Below, in pieces: positions 33,573 to 41,997 of a stretch of DNA of 64,000 nt. The position numbers were made by a program, and so were the translations under genes. Position 1 is the stretch's first letter; each line of letters begins with the position of its first letter. This stretch comes from Acidobacteriota bacterium (lineage in GTDB: Bacteria > Acidobacteriota > Terriglobia > Terriglobales > Acidobacteriaceae). The stretch lies in assembly GCA_021780315.1 (NCBI GenBank), contig JAJXYY010000042.1, positions 434,001 through 498,000 on the forward strand, in the 5' to 3' direction. Below the pieces are notes generated by a model. It ran no database searches. It was not told the DNA's origin and worked only from the letters and a program-made list of their open reading frames with translations.

Positions 33573-34371
33573 GTTACCGGAGGTGGAGACGATTGCGAAT
33601 GGGGTGAACGAGCGGGTTCGTGGGGCACGGATTGTGTCGGTGTGGACGAGCGGGAAGCCGCAGACGTTCAAGAGCCCGGAGAATGAGATTGAAGAAGTGC
33701 TGACGGGGGCACGGATTGAACGGGTGCGGCGGGTGGGCAAGACGGTGGTGGTGACGCTGGGCCGCGAGCAGGGGCAGGCGGAGTTTCTGGTGCATCTGGG
33801 GATGACGGGGCGGCTGCTGGTGGCGGAGCGGGAGGTACCTTTGCCAGCGCATACCCATGCGGTGCTGACGCTGGCGGATGGGCGGGAGGTGCGGTTTGTG
33901 GATCCGCGGCGGTTTGGGCGGTTGAGCGTGGTGCGGGAGGCGTATCTGGGGCCAGGAGCAGAGCCTACGACGATTGGCGATGAGGAGTTTGCGAAGCTGT
34001 TCCGGGGGCGGAAGGTGGCGATCAAGGCGGCGTTGCTGAACCAGAGCCTGCTGCATGGGGTGGGGAATATCTATGCAGACGAGAGTCTGTTTCGGGCGGG
34101 GATTCGGCCTACGCGGGCGGCGGGCAAGCTGACGCGGACGGAGCTGGCGCGGCTGCGGGAGGCGCTGCAGAAGGTGCTGGCGCGGGCGATAGAGCTGGGT
34201 GGGTCGTCGGTTTCAGACTACGTGGATGCGGAGGGGATGACGGGGTACTTCCAGATTGAGCATGCCGTGTATGGCCGGGGTGGCGAGGCATGCAAGGTAT
34301 GCGGGACGGCGATCAAGAAGATGGTGTTGGGTGGGCGCGGGACGCACTACTGCCCGGTGTGCCAGCGGTAG
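33565..34371 (+). CDS. mutM: Formamidopyrimidine-DNA glycosylase, TTG start
   Basis: Base-excision repair enzyme removing 8-oxoguanine and formamidopyrimidines, with AP-lyase activity. The 268 residues begin LPELPEVETI encoded from TTG at 33565, so initiation gives MPELPEVE with the catalytic Pro2 and Glu3. AGGAGG at 33551-33556 is spaced 8 bases, a strong site that decides this start. Other motifs: FLVHLGMTGRLL with the conserved Lys region upstream, GVGNIYADESLFRAGIRP in the H2TH domain, and the zinc finger CKVCGTAIKKMVLGGRGTH then YCPVCQR. Complete. Confidence 0.95.
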   Translation: MPELPEVETIANGVNERVRGARIVSVWTSGKPQTFKSPENEIEEVLTGARIERVRRVGKTVVVTLGREQGQAEFLVHLGMTGRLLVAEREVPLPAHTHAVLTLADGREVRFVDPRRFGRLSVVREAYLGPGAEPTTIGDEEFAKLFRGRKVAIKAALLNQSLLHGVGNIYADESLFRAGIRPTRAAGKLTRTELARLREALQKVLARAIELGGSSVSDYVDAEGMTGYFQIEHAVYGRGGEACKVCGTAIKKMVLGGRGTHYCPVCQR

Positions 34372-34386
34372 AGGGCGTAGTGGTGG

Positions 34387-35283
34387 CTAGATGCCGGCGG
34401 CGAGCTCTGCGGCTACGGCTGCACCGATGACGCGGATCTCGGGGTTGTCTTCGACGATTTCGAGCGAGTAGCTCTGGAGCGGGCTCATTTTGACCATCTG
34501 CTGGAGGTAGTCCTTGAGCAAGGGGAGATCGACGAAGCGGGCGTTGAAGCCGGTGAGGTAGAACTTGCCGGTGCCGGCCATGTGGATGGTGGTGGAGGTG
34601 GCTGCGGCGAGGGCTTTGTGCCAGAGGCGTTTGAATTCGAGGCAGCGTGGGTCACCGGCTTTGGCTGCTGCGAAGACCTCGTCGGGTTCCATATCGAGGA
34701 AGCGGAGGCGCATGGCGCGATGGCCCATGATGCCTTCCATGTGTCCACGTCCGCCGCAGCCGCAGTACTGTTCTTTCTCGTCGAGGGTGACGACGGTGTG
34801 GCCGCCTTCCCAGACCCCGGGGGCGAAGGGGTAGCGACCGTAACCGATGCCTACGCCGAGGGTCCAGACGCGGATGAGGTGATCGAGTTTGCCGTGGCGT
34901 GCGGCGAGACCGGCGGCCATGCCGTCGGCGTCGTTGAGGATGTTGACGGAGGTGTTGAAGCCACGGGAGACGAGTTCGGCGGTGAGGAGGACGCCGATGC
35001 GAGCGCCTTTGAGCTGGGGGAGATTGGGCGCTTCTTCGACGACGCCGTTGCGGATGAGTCCGGGGAGTGCGACGCCGATGGCTGCGATATCGGTGGCACC
35101 GGCGGCGCAGGCGACGATCTCGTCAGCGATGGTGCGGACGAGGCTATCGGTGGGCAGCTCGACGAGGGCGTCGACTTCTTCCTGATTCTGGGGGTAGCAG
35201 CAGAGTGGGCCCTGGAGCTGGTGATCGACGACCAGCCCTGCGAGGATGCGTTCTGAAAGAGTGACGCCAATCGATTTAGCCAT
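34387..35283 (-). CDS. ROK-family sugar kinase-like protein
   Basis: Predicted glucokinase/allose-kinase-like protein or regulator of the ROK family, 298 residues. VALPGLIRNGVVEEAPNLP and VNILNDADGMAAGLAA (catalytic Asp in NDAD) are the family motifs. The zinc motif reads YCGCGGRGHME, so the third Cys of the usual CxCGxxGCxE is His. No HTH domain is present, which favours a kinase. It follows the SthA-like gene by 29 bases on the same strand, so the two are probably one operon. Sugar specificity is unclear. Confidence 0.8.
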   Translation of the reverse strand: MAKSIGVTLSERILAGLVVDHQLQGPLCCYPQNQEEVDALVELPTDSLVRTIADEIVACAAGATDIAAIGVALPGLIRNGVVEEAPNLPQLKGARIGVLLTAELVSRGFNTSVNILNDADGMAAGLAARHGKLDHLIRVWTLGVGIGYGRYPFAPGVWEGGHTVVTLDEKEQYCGCGGRGHMEGIMGHRAMRLRFLDMEPDEVFAAAKAGDPRCLEFKRLWHKALAAATSTTIHMAGTGKFYLTGFNARFVDLPLLKDYLQQMVKMSPLQSYSLEIVEDNPEIRVIGAAVAAELAAGI

Positions 35284-35312
35284 GGGTTGTCTGCCTCCTG
35301 GGTCGCGCGATG

Positions 35313-36710
35313 TTATTCGAACTTGCTGACGCGGTTCAACCCGTTGAAAGCCGCAACTTTATAACATTCTGCGAGCGTTGGATAGTTGAAGACGGTATCG
35401 ACGAAATATTCCAGCTTTCCGCCGAGTGCCATGACAGCCTGGCCGATATGGAGGAGTTCGCTGGCACCTTCGCCGATGATGTGTACGCCGAGGATGGCGT
35501 GGGTCATGCGGTGGAAGATGAGCTTGAGGCGCCCGGTGGTGTCGCCGCGGATCTGTCCGCGGGCGATCTCGCGGTAGTAGGCGACGCCGACCTCGTAGGG
35601 GACGTCTTCTTCGGTGAGCTGCTCTTCGGTTTTTCCGATGAAGCTGATCTCGGGGATGGTGTAGATGCCGTAGGGGTAGAAGCTGGGGTTGGAGAGGATG
35701 GTCTCGTCTCCGAAGGCGCGTGCGGCGGCGATGCGGCCCTGCTCCATGGAGACGGAGGCGAGGGAGGGAAAGCCGATGACGTCGCCACCGGCGAAGATGT
35801 TGGGGACCTTGGTGCGGAAGTCCTTGTCTACGGGGATGCGTCCCCGGGAGTCGGATTCGATGCCGACGGCGGCGAGGTTGAGCTCGTCGACGTTGCCCTG
35901 TCGTCCGACGGCGTAGAGGAGGGCGTCGCCCTGGACTTTTTTCTTGGATTCGAGGTTGGCGACGACGGTTCCATCGGGCATCTCTTCGACTGACTCGACG
36001 CCCTCGTTGAGGCGCATGGTGACGCGGGAGTCTCGGAGGTGGTAGCTGAGGGCCTCGATGATCTCCTGGTCTGCGAACTCGAGGAGGCGGGGGCGGCGCT
36101 CGATGAGGGTGACGCGGACGCCGAGTGCGGAGAACATGCAGGTGTACTCGACGCCGATGACGCCTCCGCCGACGACGATGAGGGTCTTGGGGAGGGCGGG
36201 GAGATCGAGGACGAGATCGGAGTTGATGATGGTGTGCCCGTTGATGGGGACTTTTGGGGAGGCGGCGGGTTTGGTGCCGGTGGCGATGAGGACGTTGGCG
36301 GTCTCGTAGACGGATGAGCCCTTGGAGTTGGTGACCTTGATGTGGTTGGCATCCTCGAAGGAGGCTGTGCCGACGAGCATCTCGATGTTGTTGCGGGAGA
36401 GCTGGGCTTCGGTGACGTCGATCTCGGTTTTGATGACGTGCTGAACGCGGAAGGCGAGGTCCGCCATGGTAATGCGTTCTTTGACGCGGTAGTTCATGCC
36501 GTAGATGGACTTGTAGTTGTATCCGGAGAGGTGGAGGACGGCCTCGCGCATGGTTTTGGAGGGGATGGTGCCGGTGCTGATACAAGCACCACCGACGACC
36601 TCGCGCATCTCAACGAGAGCCACCTTTTTCCCGAGCTTGGCTGCGTAGATTGCAGCGCGCTGTCCGGCTGGCCCGGAGCCGATGACGATTAGATCGTACA
36701 CACTACTCAT
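35313..36710 (-). CDS. sthA: Soluble pyridine nucleotide transhydrogenase-like flavoprotein
   Basis: FAD/NAD(P)-binding class I flavoprotein, 465 residues from MSSVYDLIVIGSGPAGQ. The FAD Rossmann GSGPAG is at about 11. The GGACISTGTIPSKTMREAV segment has one Cys where disulfide reductases have CxxxxC; SthA enzymes likewise lack the second Cys. The NAD(P) site GGGVIGVEYTCMF, the FAD motif NIFAGGDVIG, and a dimerisation domain (HIIGEGASELLHIG) follow. The C-terminus lacks the HPT catalytic motif of lipoamide dehydrogenase (here NYPTLAECY), again as in SthA. Start uncertain: 36710, 36725 and 36797 are all possible. It faces thiE divergently. Confidence 0.85.
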   Translation of the reverse strand: MSSVYDLIVIGSGPAGQRAAIYAAKLGKKVALVEMREVVGGACISTGTIPSKTMREAVLHLSGYNYKSIYGMNYRVKERITMADLAFRVQHVIKTEIDVTEAQLSRNNIEMLVGTASFEDANHIKVTNSKGSSVYETANVLIATGTKPAASPKVPINGHTIINSDLVLDLPALPKTLIVVGGGVIGVEYTCMFSALGVRVTLIERRPRLLEFADQEIIEALSYHLRDSRVTMRLNEGVESVEEMPDGTVVANLESKKKVQGDALLYAVGRQGNVDELNLAAVGIESDSRGRIPVDKDFRTKVPNIFAGGDVIGFPSLASVSMEQGRIAAARAFGDETILSNPSFYPYGIYTIPEISFIGKTEEQLTEEDVPYEVGVAYYREIARGQIRGDTTGRLKLIFHRMTHAILGVHIIGEGASELLHIGQAVMALGGKLEYFVDTVFNYPTLAECYKVAAFNGLNRVSKFE

Positions 36711-36862
36711 ATTTGGACTACTCATTCGCCGTGGCGTGGTTCTTTCGGTCGCGGTTGATGACCCCGGCGGAATAGCGAGCGGGGCCAGAAGCATCAAAAA
36801 TAAGACGCACCGTATGACATGAAAGTACCACAGACGGCTGGCTGCCCCCTACACTGGGAGAC

Positions 36863-37486
36863 ATGCTTCGCTATGCGATTACCGACCGTGGCGCGATCGC
36901 CGGTACTGCGCTTTATCGGCAGAAATGCTTGATTCAACAGGCGTCCGGGTGGGCGGCGGCGGGGATTGATTTTATCCAGGTGCGGGAGAAAGATCTGGGG
37001 GCGGGGGCGTTGACGGATTTGGTGAGGGAGGTGGTTGCGGCGGTGCGGGGGGCGAGCGGCGGGGGCGAGCGGCGGACGCGGGTGCTGGTGAGCCGGAGGG
37101 TGGATATTGCCGTGGCGGCGGAGGCGGATGGGGTGCATCTGACGGGGGCGGGGGGGGAGTTGACGGCGGAGCAGGTGCGGGCGGTTTACCGGCGGGCGGG
37201 GCTGGCGGAGCCGGTGGTGAGTGGGTCGTGCCATACGGTGGCGGAGGTGGAACGAGCGAGCGAGGCGGGGGTGGATCTGGTGCTGTTTGGGCCGGTGTTT
37301 GGAAAGATGGCGGGTGGGGTGGAGGTGGTGTCGGGGGTGGGACTGGAAGCGCTGCGCAGGGCGTGTGCGGCAGGGGGTACGGCGCGGGTGCTGGCGCTGG
37401 GCGGGGTGACGGCGGAGTTGGCGGAGGTCTGCACAGAGGCGGGTGCGGCTGGGATTGCGGGGATTCGAGTGTTTGCGGGGCGGTAG
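36863..37486 (+). CDS. thiE: Thiamine-phosphate synthase
   Basis: Joins HMP-PP and thiazole phosphate. The 207 residues show MLRYAITDRG, AGIDFIQVREKDLGAGAL, VLVSRRVDIAVAAEADGVHL, VVSGSCHTVAEVERASEAG, DLVLFGPVF, and LALGGVTAELAEVCTEAGAAG then GIAGIRVF. The pyrophosphate-binding R-E-K is present; the GVHLT segment lacks the usual GQ-D next to it. No TPP riboswitch core was found in the 66 bases between it and sthA. The remainder of the thiamine pathway is not in the window. Confidence 0.92.
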   Translation: MLRYAITDRGAIAGTALYRQKCLIQQASGWAAAGIDFIQVREKDLGAGALTDLVREVVAAVRGASGGGERRTRVLVSRRVDIAVAAEADGVHLTGAGGELTAEQVRAVYRRAGLAEPVVSGSCHTVAEVERASEAGVDLVLFGPVFGKMAGGVEVVSGVGLEALRRACAAGGTARVLALGGVTAELAEVCTEAGAAGIAGIRVFAGR

Positions 37487-37548
37487 CGAGGATGGGGCAG
37501 GAGCGGAAGGATTTGACCTGCGGGTTGTAGCTCCGTAGCCTAGAGGGT

Positions 37549-38100
37549 GTGCTGATAACCCCGATCCAACTCGTTGATGAACCGCTGCAGTTTGAGGAGA
37601 CGATAGCTCCGGGCGTAGTGGAGTATCCGCATGACCTGCGGCAGACCGGTCCGATGCCGGTGACGGGGCAGGCGGAGTTGATCGTGGAGCACCGTGGGGC
37701 GCACGACCATGTGGACGATATTCGTTTGCGTGCGACGTATGCGGGACCGTTTGAGGTGCTGTGTGCGCGGTGTGTAGAACCGGTGGCGTTGCCGCTGGAG
37801 GGGGAGTTTGACCTGATTTTTCGTCCGGAGAGTGCGGATGCGGAGTCTGGCGAGCGAGCGATTACCCCGGACGAGACGGAAATCGGGTATTATGGAGAGA
37901 GCGGGCTATTGCTTGAGGATGTGGTGCGTGAGCAGGTGTTACTTTCCCTGCCCAGTCGTACTCTCTGCAAGCCGGACTGCAAAGGGCTGTGCCCGCGCTG
38001 TGGCCAGAATCTGAATGTAGCAAAGTGCAACTGCGATGAGGCACCTGCCGATCCGCGGTGGAATGCTTTGGCGGGTTTGGCTGACAAGCTGGTGCAATAG
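37549..38100 (+). CDS. YceD/DUF177 family protein
   Basis: The 183 residues start at GTG 37549. LCARCVEPVALPLEGEFDLIF and CKPDCKGLCPRCGQNLNVAKC, then NCDEAP, form the conserved zinc-ribbon-like Cys clusters of the family (four plus more cysteines). DUF177 genes usually precede rpmF and plsX, as here, and YceD is linked to 23S rRNA maturation in plants and E. coli. Cytoplasmic. The GTG lies directly after AGAGG, an unusually short spacing, so a nearby alternative start is possible. Confidence 0.9.
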   Translation: MLITPIQLVDEPLQFEETIAPGVVEYPHDLRQTGPMPVTGQAELIVEHRGAHDHVDDIRLRATYAGPFEVLCARCVEPVALPLEGEFDLIFRPESADAESGERAITPDETEIGYYGESGLLLEDVVREQVLLSLPSRTLCKPDCKGLCPRCGQNLNVAKCNCDEAPADPRWNALAGLADKLVQ

Positions 38101-38197
38101 CAAGCGAGTAGTTTTTAGATGATTTTGAGTTTTTGTTTGCTGTTCGGAGGAGGCGCGTTGCGCCACGGATGGCAGGCTGATTGAAAGGGATACTGCA

Positions 38198-38386
38198 ATG
38201 CCTAATCCAAAACGGCGCCATTCCAAACAGCGGACTGCGAAGCGCCGCAGCCACGATTTTCTGACCCCGACCGGCCTCTCTGAGTGCCCGAACTGCCACG
38301 AGCGCAAGCTGCCGCATCGTGCGTGCCGCAAGTGCGGGACGTACAAGGGCCGCGAAGTGCTTGTGACCAAAGAAGCGACTGCTTAG
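38198..38386 (+). CDS. rpmF: 50S ribosomal protein L32
   Basis: 62 residues: MPNPKRRHSKQRTAKRRSHD, then LSECPNCHERKLPHRACRKC and GTYKGREVL. Four cysteines form the zinc-binding version (CPNC, CRKC). Second gene of the yceD-rpmF-plsX cluster, 97 bases after the DUF177 gene. GAAAGGGATACTGCA lies before the ATG. Confidence 0.97.
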   Translation: MPNPKRRHSKQRTAKRRSHDFLTPTGLSECPNCHERKLPHRACRKCGTYKGREVLVTKEATA

Positions 38387-38437
38387 TCTTTTCAACCTGA
38401 ACCGTACATTTGCAGGATTCAAGGATCTCCAAGGCTG

Positions 38438-39439
38438 ATGCCGATAGACATCGTTGTCGACGGGATGGGTTCAGACAAGGCCCCCGAACCAGAGGTTCGC
38501 GGGGCCATCCTTGCGTGCAAGCAATTGGATGTGCGGGTCCACCTGGTGGGCCCTGAGGACATACTGCGTCCGATGCTGCGCAAGGCACTGGCGGGTGCGC
38601 ATCTGCCGGTGTTTGTGGTGCCTGCGAGCGAGTGGATCACGATGGAGGACAAGGCCGCGCAGGCGGTTCGGACCAAGCGTGATTCGTCGATGCGGGTGGG
38701 CTTGAAGATGGTTCGCGAGGGCCGTGCTGCGGGATTTTTTACCGCTGGCAATACGGGCGCGGCGATGGCAACGGCGAAGATGGTGCTGGGGATGCTGTCT
38801 GGGGTGGAGCGGCCGGCGCTGGCGACGATACTGCCGACGATTAGTGGCTCCCCTTCCCTGCTGCTGGATGTGGGAGCGAATGTGGACTCCGACCCGGACA
38901 ACCTGGTGCAGTTTGCGGTGATGGGCAAGCGGTATGCGGAGAGCGTACTGAAGATCCACAATCCTCGGGTAGGGCTGCTGTCGATCGGGGAAGAGGACTC
39001 CAAGGGCAATGCGCTGACGCGGGATACGCTGCCGCTGCTGCGGGCGCTGGCGGGGATCAACTTTATCGGCAATGTGGAAGGCCGGGACCTGTACAACGGG
39101 CGCACGGATGTGACGGTGTGTGACGGATTTGTGGGGAATGTGGCGTTGAAGACCTCGGAGGGCGTGGTGAAGCTGATGAGTTCCCTGCTGCGGGAGTCGC
39201 TGAAGTCTACGGTGACGTCGCAGGTGGGCGCACTGCTGTCGCGGAAGGCGTTCAACGAGTTCAAGAAGCGACTGGACTACTCCGAGTATGGCGGCGCACC
39301 GTTGCTGGGGGTGCGGGGCGTGTGCATTGTGGGGCATGGGTCTTCGAACGAGAAGGCTGTGATGAATGGTATCCGGGTGGCGGCGGAGTTTGCACAGGCG
39401 GAAGTGAACGCCGGGATTGAAGCGGCTTTGCGCAGCTAG
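38438..39439 (+). CDS. plsX: Phosphate acyltransferase PlsX
   Basis: Makes acyl-phosphate from acyl-ACP for phospholipid synthesis. The 333 residues start MPIDIVVDGMGSDKAPEPEV. Key parts are DSSMRVGLKMVREGRAAGF, FTAGNTGAAMATAKMVLG, RPALATILPTISG, LLDVGANVDSDPDNLVQFA, GLLSIGEEDSKGN and FVGNVALKTSEGVVKLM. Full length. It follows rpmF by 51 bases, the usual gene order. fabF and acpP are elsewhere (61.9-63.4 kb). Confidence 0.96.
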   Translation: MPIDIVVDGMGSDKAPEPEVRGAILACKQLDVRVHLVGPEDILRPMLRKALAGAHLPVFVVPASEWITMEDKAAQAVRTKRDSSMRVGLKMVREGRAAGFFTAGNTGAAMATAKMVLGMLSGVERPALATILPTISGSPSLLLDVGANVDSDPDNLVQFAVMGKRYAESVLKIHNPRVGLLSIGEEDSKGNALTRDTLPLLRALAGINFIGNVEGRDLYNGRTDVTVCDGFVGNVALKTSEGVVKLMSSLLRESLKSTVTSQVGALLSRKAFNEFKKRLDYSEYGGAPLLGVRGVCIVGHGSSNEKAVMNGIRVAAEFAQAEVNAGIEAALRS

Positions 39440-39462
39440 GCTAGGGTGGCTTGGCGGCGGGG

Positions 39463-40749
39463 CTATTCTGTGTATTGCTGCTCTGAATCCTGAAGGTGAG
39501 CGTGAGCGTGGTCGGGCTCTGGAGCCTGTTCCTGGGCCTGGTTGCGTGCGGTGAGATGGAAGACCTGGTATTTATTTTTCCCCTGAAGCTTGGCCTGGCA
39601 CATGGCGAGGTCTGCCTGGTGGAGTAGTTCTTCTATGGTGAGGGCGGAGTCGGGGTAGATGGCTACGCCGATGGTGCAACTGGTCTGGATGGATTTTTCG
39701 TCGACGAGGATGGGGGGCTGGAGGACGGCGACGATGGTGGCTGCGGTGCGGCGGATATCAGAGACGAAGGCGATGTCGGGGAGGACGATGATGAACTCGT
39801 CTCCGCCGAGGCGGAGCACGGAGTCTGTGCCGCGGACTGCGTTGCGGAGCCGTGTGGCGGTCTGGATGAGGACCTGATCTCCGACGATGTGTCCGAAGGT
39901 GTCGTTGATGACGCGAAAGGCGTCGAGGTTGACGAGGAGGACGGCGACCTTGGTGGAGTAGCGGTTGGCGCGGGCCATGGCTAGCTGGATGCGATCGTAG
40001 ACGAGGGTGCGGCTGGGGAGGCCGGTGAGGGCGTCGCGGTGGCTGGCGGAGTCGACGTGGCGAAGGTGATCGGGGCTGGCGGGCGGGGTGGGCTCTGGCG
40101 GCAGGGTGACGTTATCCAGTTGAACGATCTCGCTGGCGGTGATGGCGAGGCCATCGTCGAGTTTGGCGACGTGATGACGCATCCAGGGACCATGGAGGTC
40201 TTCGGGGTGGAGAGGAAACTCGTGGGTGAGGGACTGGCCGGTGCGAACGACCTGGCGGTAGTCTTCGAGGAGGCGGCCGGTGGATTTGAGCGGGAGGATA
40301 TGGGTGAGGCGCTCTCCGAGGACCTGGTGGCGGGGCTTGAGCAGGAGCTTTTCGGCGTTGTGATTGAGATAGGTGAAGACGAAGTCTTCGATGGGGCCGG
40401 CGGGATCGGCAGCGGGGCGGATGGCTTCGAGGATGAAGAAGGCGTCGAGGGTGCTGTCGGCGGCGGCAAAGAAGCGGACCTGACTGCGACGGTTGGCCTC
40501 GGAGGCGCGGTCGAGGTTGCGATTGGTGATGAAGAAGCAGACCAGCGAGAGAGCGAACAGGAGCAGACAGAGCCAGAAGAGGATCGCGAAGTTGGGGCCG
40601 TGGAGGAGCAGAAGCGCAGAGGTGGAGGGGAGATGAGGAAGGACGCAGAGATGCGTAGTCCACCAGCCGCTACCAGCTGTGGAGAACAAGGCAGACGAAG
40701 GAGCAAAGTAAAGCAAACAAACAAGAGACTGCATTGGGTGGTGAATCAC
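39463..40749 (-). CDS. Membrane-anchored PAS-GGDEF diguanylate cyclase
   Basis: 428 residues. A hydrophobic N-terminal region ends in a membrane helix near 52-75 (FAILFWLCLLLFALSLVCFF). A PAS-like domain covers about 90-205 (FFAAADSTLDAFFILEAI; FTYLNHNAEKLLLKP). The GGDEF domain spans about 235-395: DALTGLPSRTLVYDRI, active site RLGGDEF, and RGTD five residues before it as an intact I-site. The tail is His/Gln/Glu-rich. It starts with MIHHPMQ at 40749; later Met residues are possible. No EAL domain. The second cyclic di-GMP synthase in the window. Confidence 0.88.
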   Translation of the reverse strand: MIHHPMQSLVCLLYFAPSSALFSTAGSGWWTTHLCVLPHLPSTSALLLLHGPNFAILFWLCLLLFALSLVCFFITNRNLDRASEANRRSQVRFFAAADSTLDAFFILEAIRPAADPAGPIEDFVFTYLNHNAEKLLLKPRHQVLGERLTHILPLKSTGRLLEDYRQVVRTGQSLTHEFPLHPEDLHGPWMRHHVAKLDDGLAITASEIVQLDNVTLPPEPTPPASPDHLRHVDSASHRDALTGLPSRTLVYDRIQLAMARANRYSTKVAVLLVNLDAFRVINDTFGHIVGDQVLIQTATRLRNAVRGTDSVLRLGGDEFIIVLPDIAFVSDIRRTAATIVAVLQPPILVDEKSIQTSCTIGVAIYPDSALTIEELLHQADLAMCQAKLQGKNKYQVFHLTARNQAQEQAPEPDHAHAHLQDSEQQYTE

Positions 40750-40901
40750 CTCGAGCTGCTCTACGGTGAGGGTTGAATGTTAGAGAATTTATCACCTGGG
40801 GGCGTGAAAACTTTTGCGCACCAATCGTGGTGCATAGGGCAATGGGTTTGGATGGGGGTTGCGGATGGAAGAGGGCTGGTGTGCCGCTTAGTATAGAAAG
40901 C

Positions 40902-41948
40902 ATGGTTATGAGCAGTGGTTTGGTGATGCGGCAGGTGGGGTTGTGGGCGGGCCGGTGGGCGGCGCTGGCGGTATTAGGATGCAGTGTTGCGGCCTATGGA
41001 CAGCAGGGCGAGGTGGCGACGGGGCTGGTGCAGACCAAGGATGTCGACCTTTCGTATGAGGTGTTTGGGGGGGTGAGTTCGGCGACACCGGTGATTGCGG
41101 TGAATGGCGGGCCAGGGTTGTCGCATGTGTACATGCTGCAGAACAACGTGTGGGCACGGCTGGCGAAGAAGCGGCAGGTGGTGTTTTACGACCAGCGGGG
41201 GACGGGTGAGTCGACGCGGGTGGCGGAGGGAGCGGCGCAAGGGATGGAAGCGCAGGTGGCGGATCTGGAGGCGGTACGTGCGGGGCTGGGATTTGAGAAG
41301 GTGGCGCTGGTGGGCGACTCGTTTGGGGGGCTGGTGGTGATGGCGTATGCGGCGGCGCATCCGGAGCATGTGGAGCGGATGGTGCTGAGCGACTCGCCGG
41401 GGCCGACGTGGAAGGAGACGGTGCATCTGCTGCCGCAGGTGTTTCCTGATGTGGAAGAGCAGGATGCGATGATCGACGGGAAGCAGCCGGAGCCGAATGC
41501 TGCCGCGCTGCGGAAGGGCGAGGCGAAGGGAGCGACGGAGCCGCTGACGGGCGAGTCCAAGCCAGTTGATCCGAAGCCGATCGATGCGGAGACAGCGGCG
41601 CAGGAGCATCTGCGGATGCACTTCAAGATGATCTTCTACAGCGAGGCGAAGCGGGATGCTTACCTGGCGGGAGCGAAGGACCTGGGGTACAACCCGAAGG
41701 TGGGCGATGCGGTGAGCGCGGCGACGGAGAAGATCGACCTGACGGCGGCAGTGGGGAAGTTTGAGTTTCCAGTGTTGGTGATTACGGGGCGATACGACAT
41801 GAATGTGGCACCGCTGACGGCGTGGAAGATGTACAAGGAGATTCCAGGAGCGAAGCTGGCGATCTTCGAGCGGAGCGGGCATCTGCCTTCGTATGAAGAG
41901 CCGGACAAGTATGTGCAGGTGGTGGATACCTTTTTATCGAGCAAGTGA
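40902..41948 (+). CDS. Secreted alpha/beta hydrolase, prolyl-iminopeptidase-like
   Basis: 348 residues from ATG 40902. A signal peptide (VGLWAGRWAALAVLGCSVAAYG) leads into PVIAVNGGPGLSHVYM, where GGPG is the oxyanion motif of proline iminopeptidases. DQRGTGES follows, then the nucleophile elbow GDSFGGLV (Ser), and a cap of mostly charged residues. The late ITGRYDMNVA carries the Asp and ERSGHLPSYEEPD the His. This completes the triad. The frame is open to 40773, but the extra N-terminus is not signal-like. The next gene, an SDR, begins 50 bases later. Confidence 0.88.
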   Translation: MVMSSGLVMRQVGLWAGRWAALAVLGCSVAAYGQQGEVATGLVQTKDVDLSYEVFGGVSSATPVIAVNGGPGLSHVYMLQNNVWARLAKKRQVVFYDQRGTGESTRVAEGAAQGMEAQVADLEAVRAGLGFEKVALVGDSFGGLVVMAYAAAHPEHVERMVLSDSPGPTWKETVHLLPQVFPDVEEQDAMIDGKQPEPNAAALRKGEAKGATEPLTGESKPVDPKPIDAETAAQEHLRMHFKMIFYSEAKRDAYLAGAKDLGYNPKVGDAVSAATEKIDLTAAVGKFEFPVLVITGRYDMNVAPLTAWKMYKEIPGAKLAIFERSGHLPSYEEPDKYVQVVDTFLSSK

Positions 41949-41997
41949 GTACGAATTTGTTGCACCGCGTGGGTGGTTGGCGCATCGAAGAGGGTAT

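Noticed and set aside
36798..36862. A TPP riboswitch before thiE
   Set aside because: Only 66 bases separate sthA and thiE, and neither the CTGAGA nor the ACCTGA core is present.
38419..39337. Minus-strand frames of 281 and 288 codons opposite plsX
   Set aside because: Antisense of a clear plsX gene, without ribosome sites or domains.
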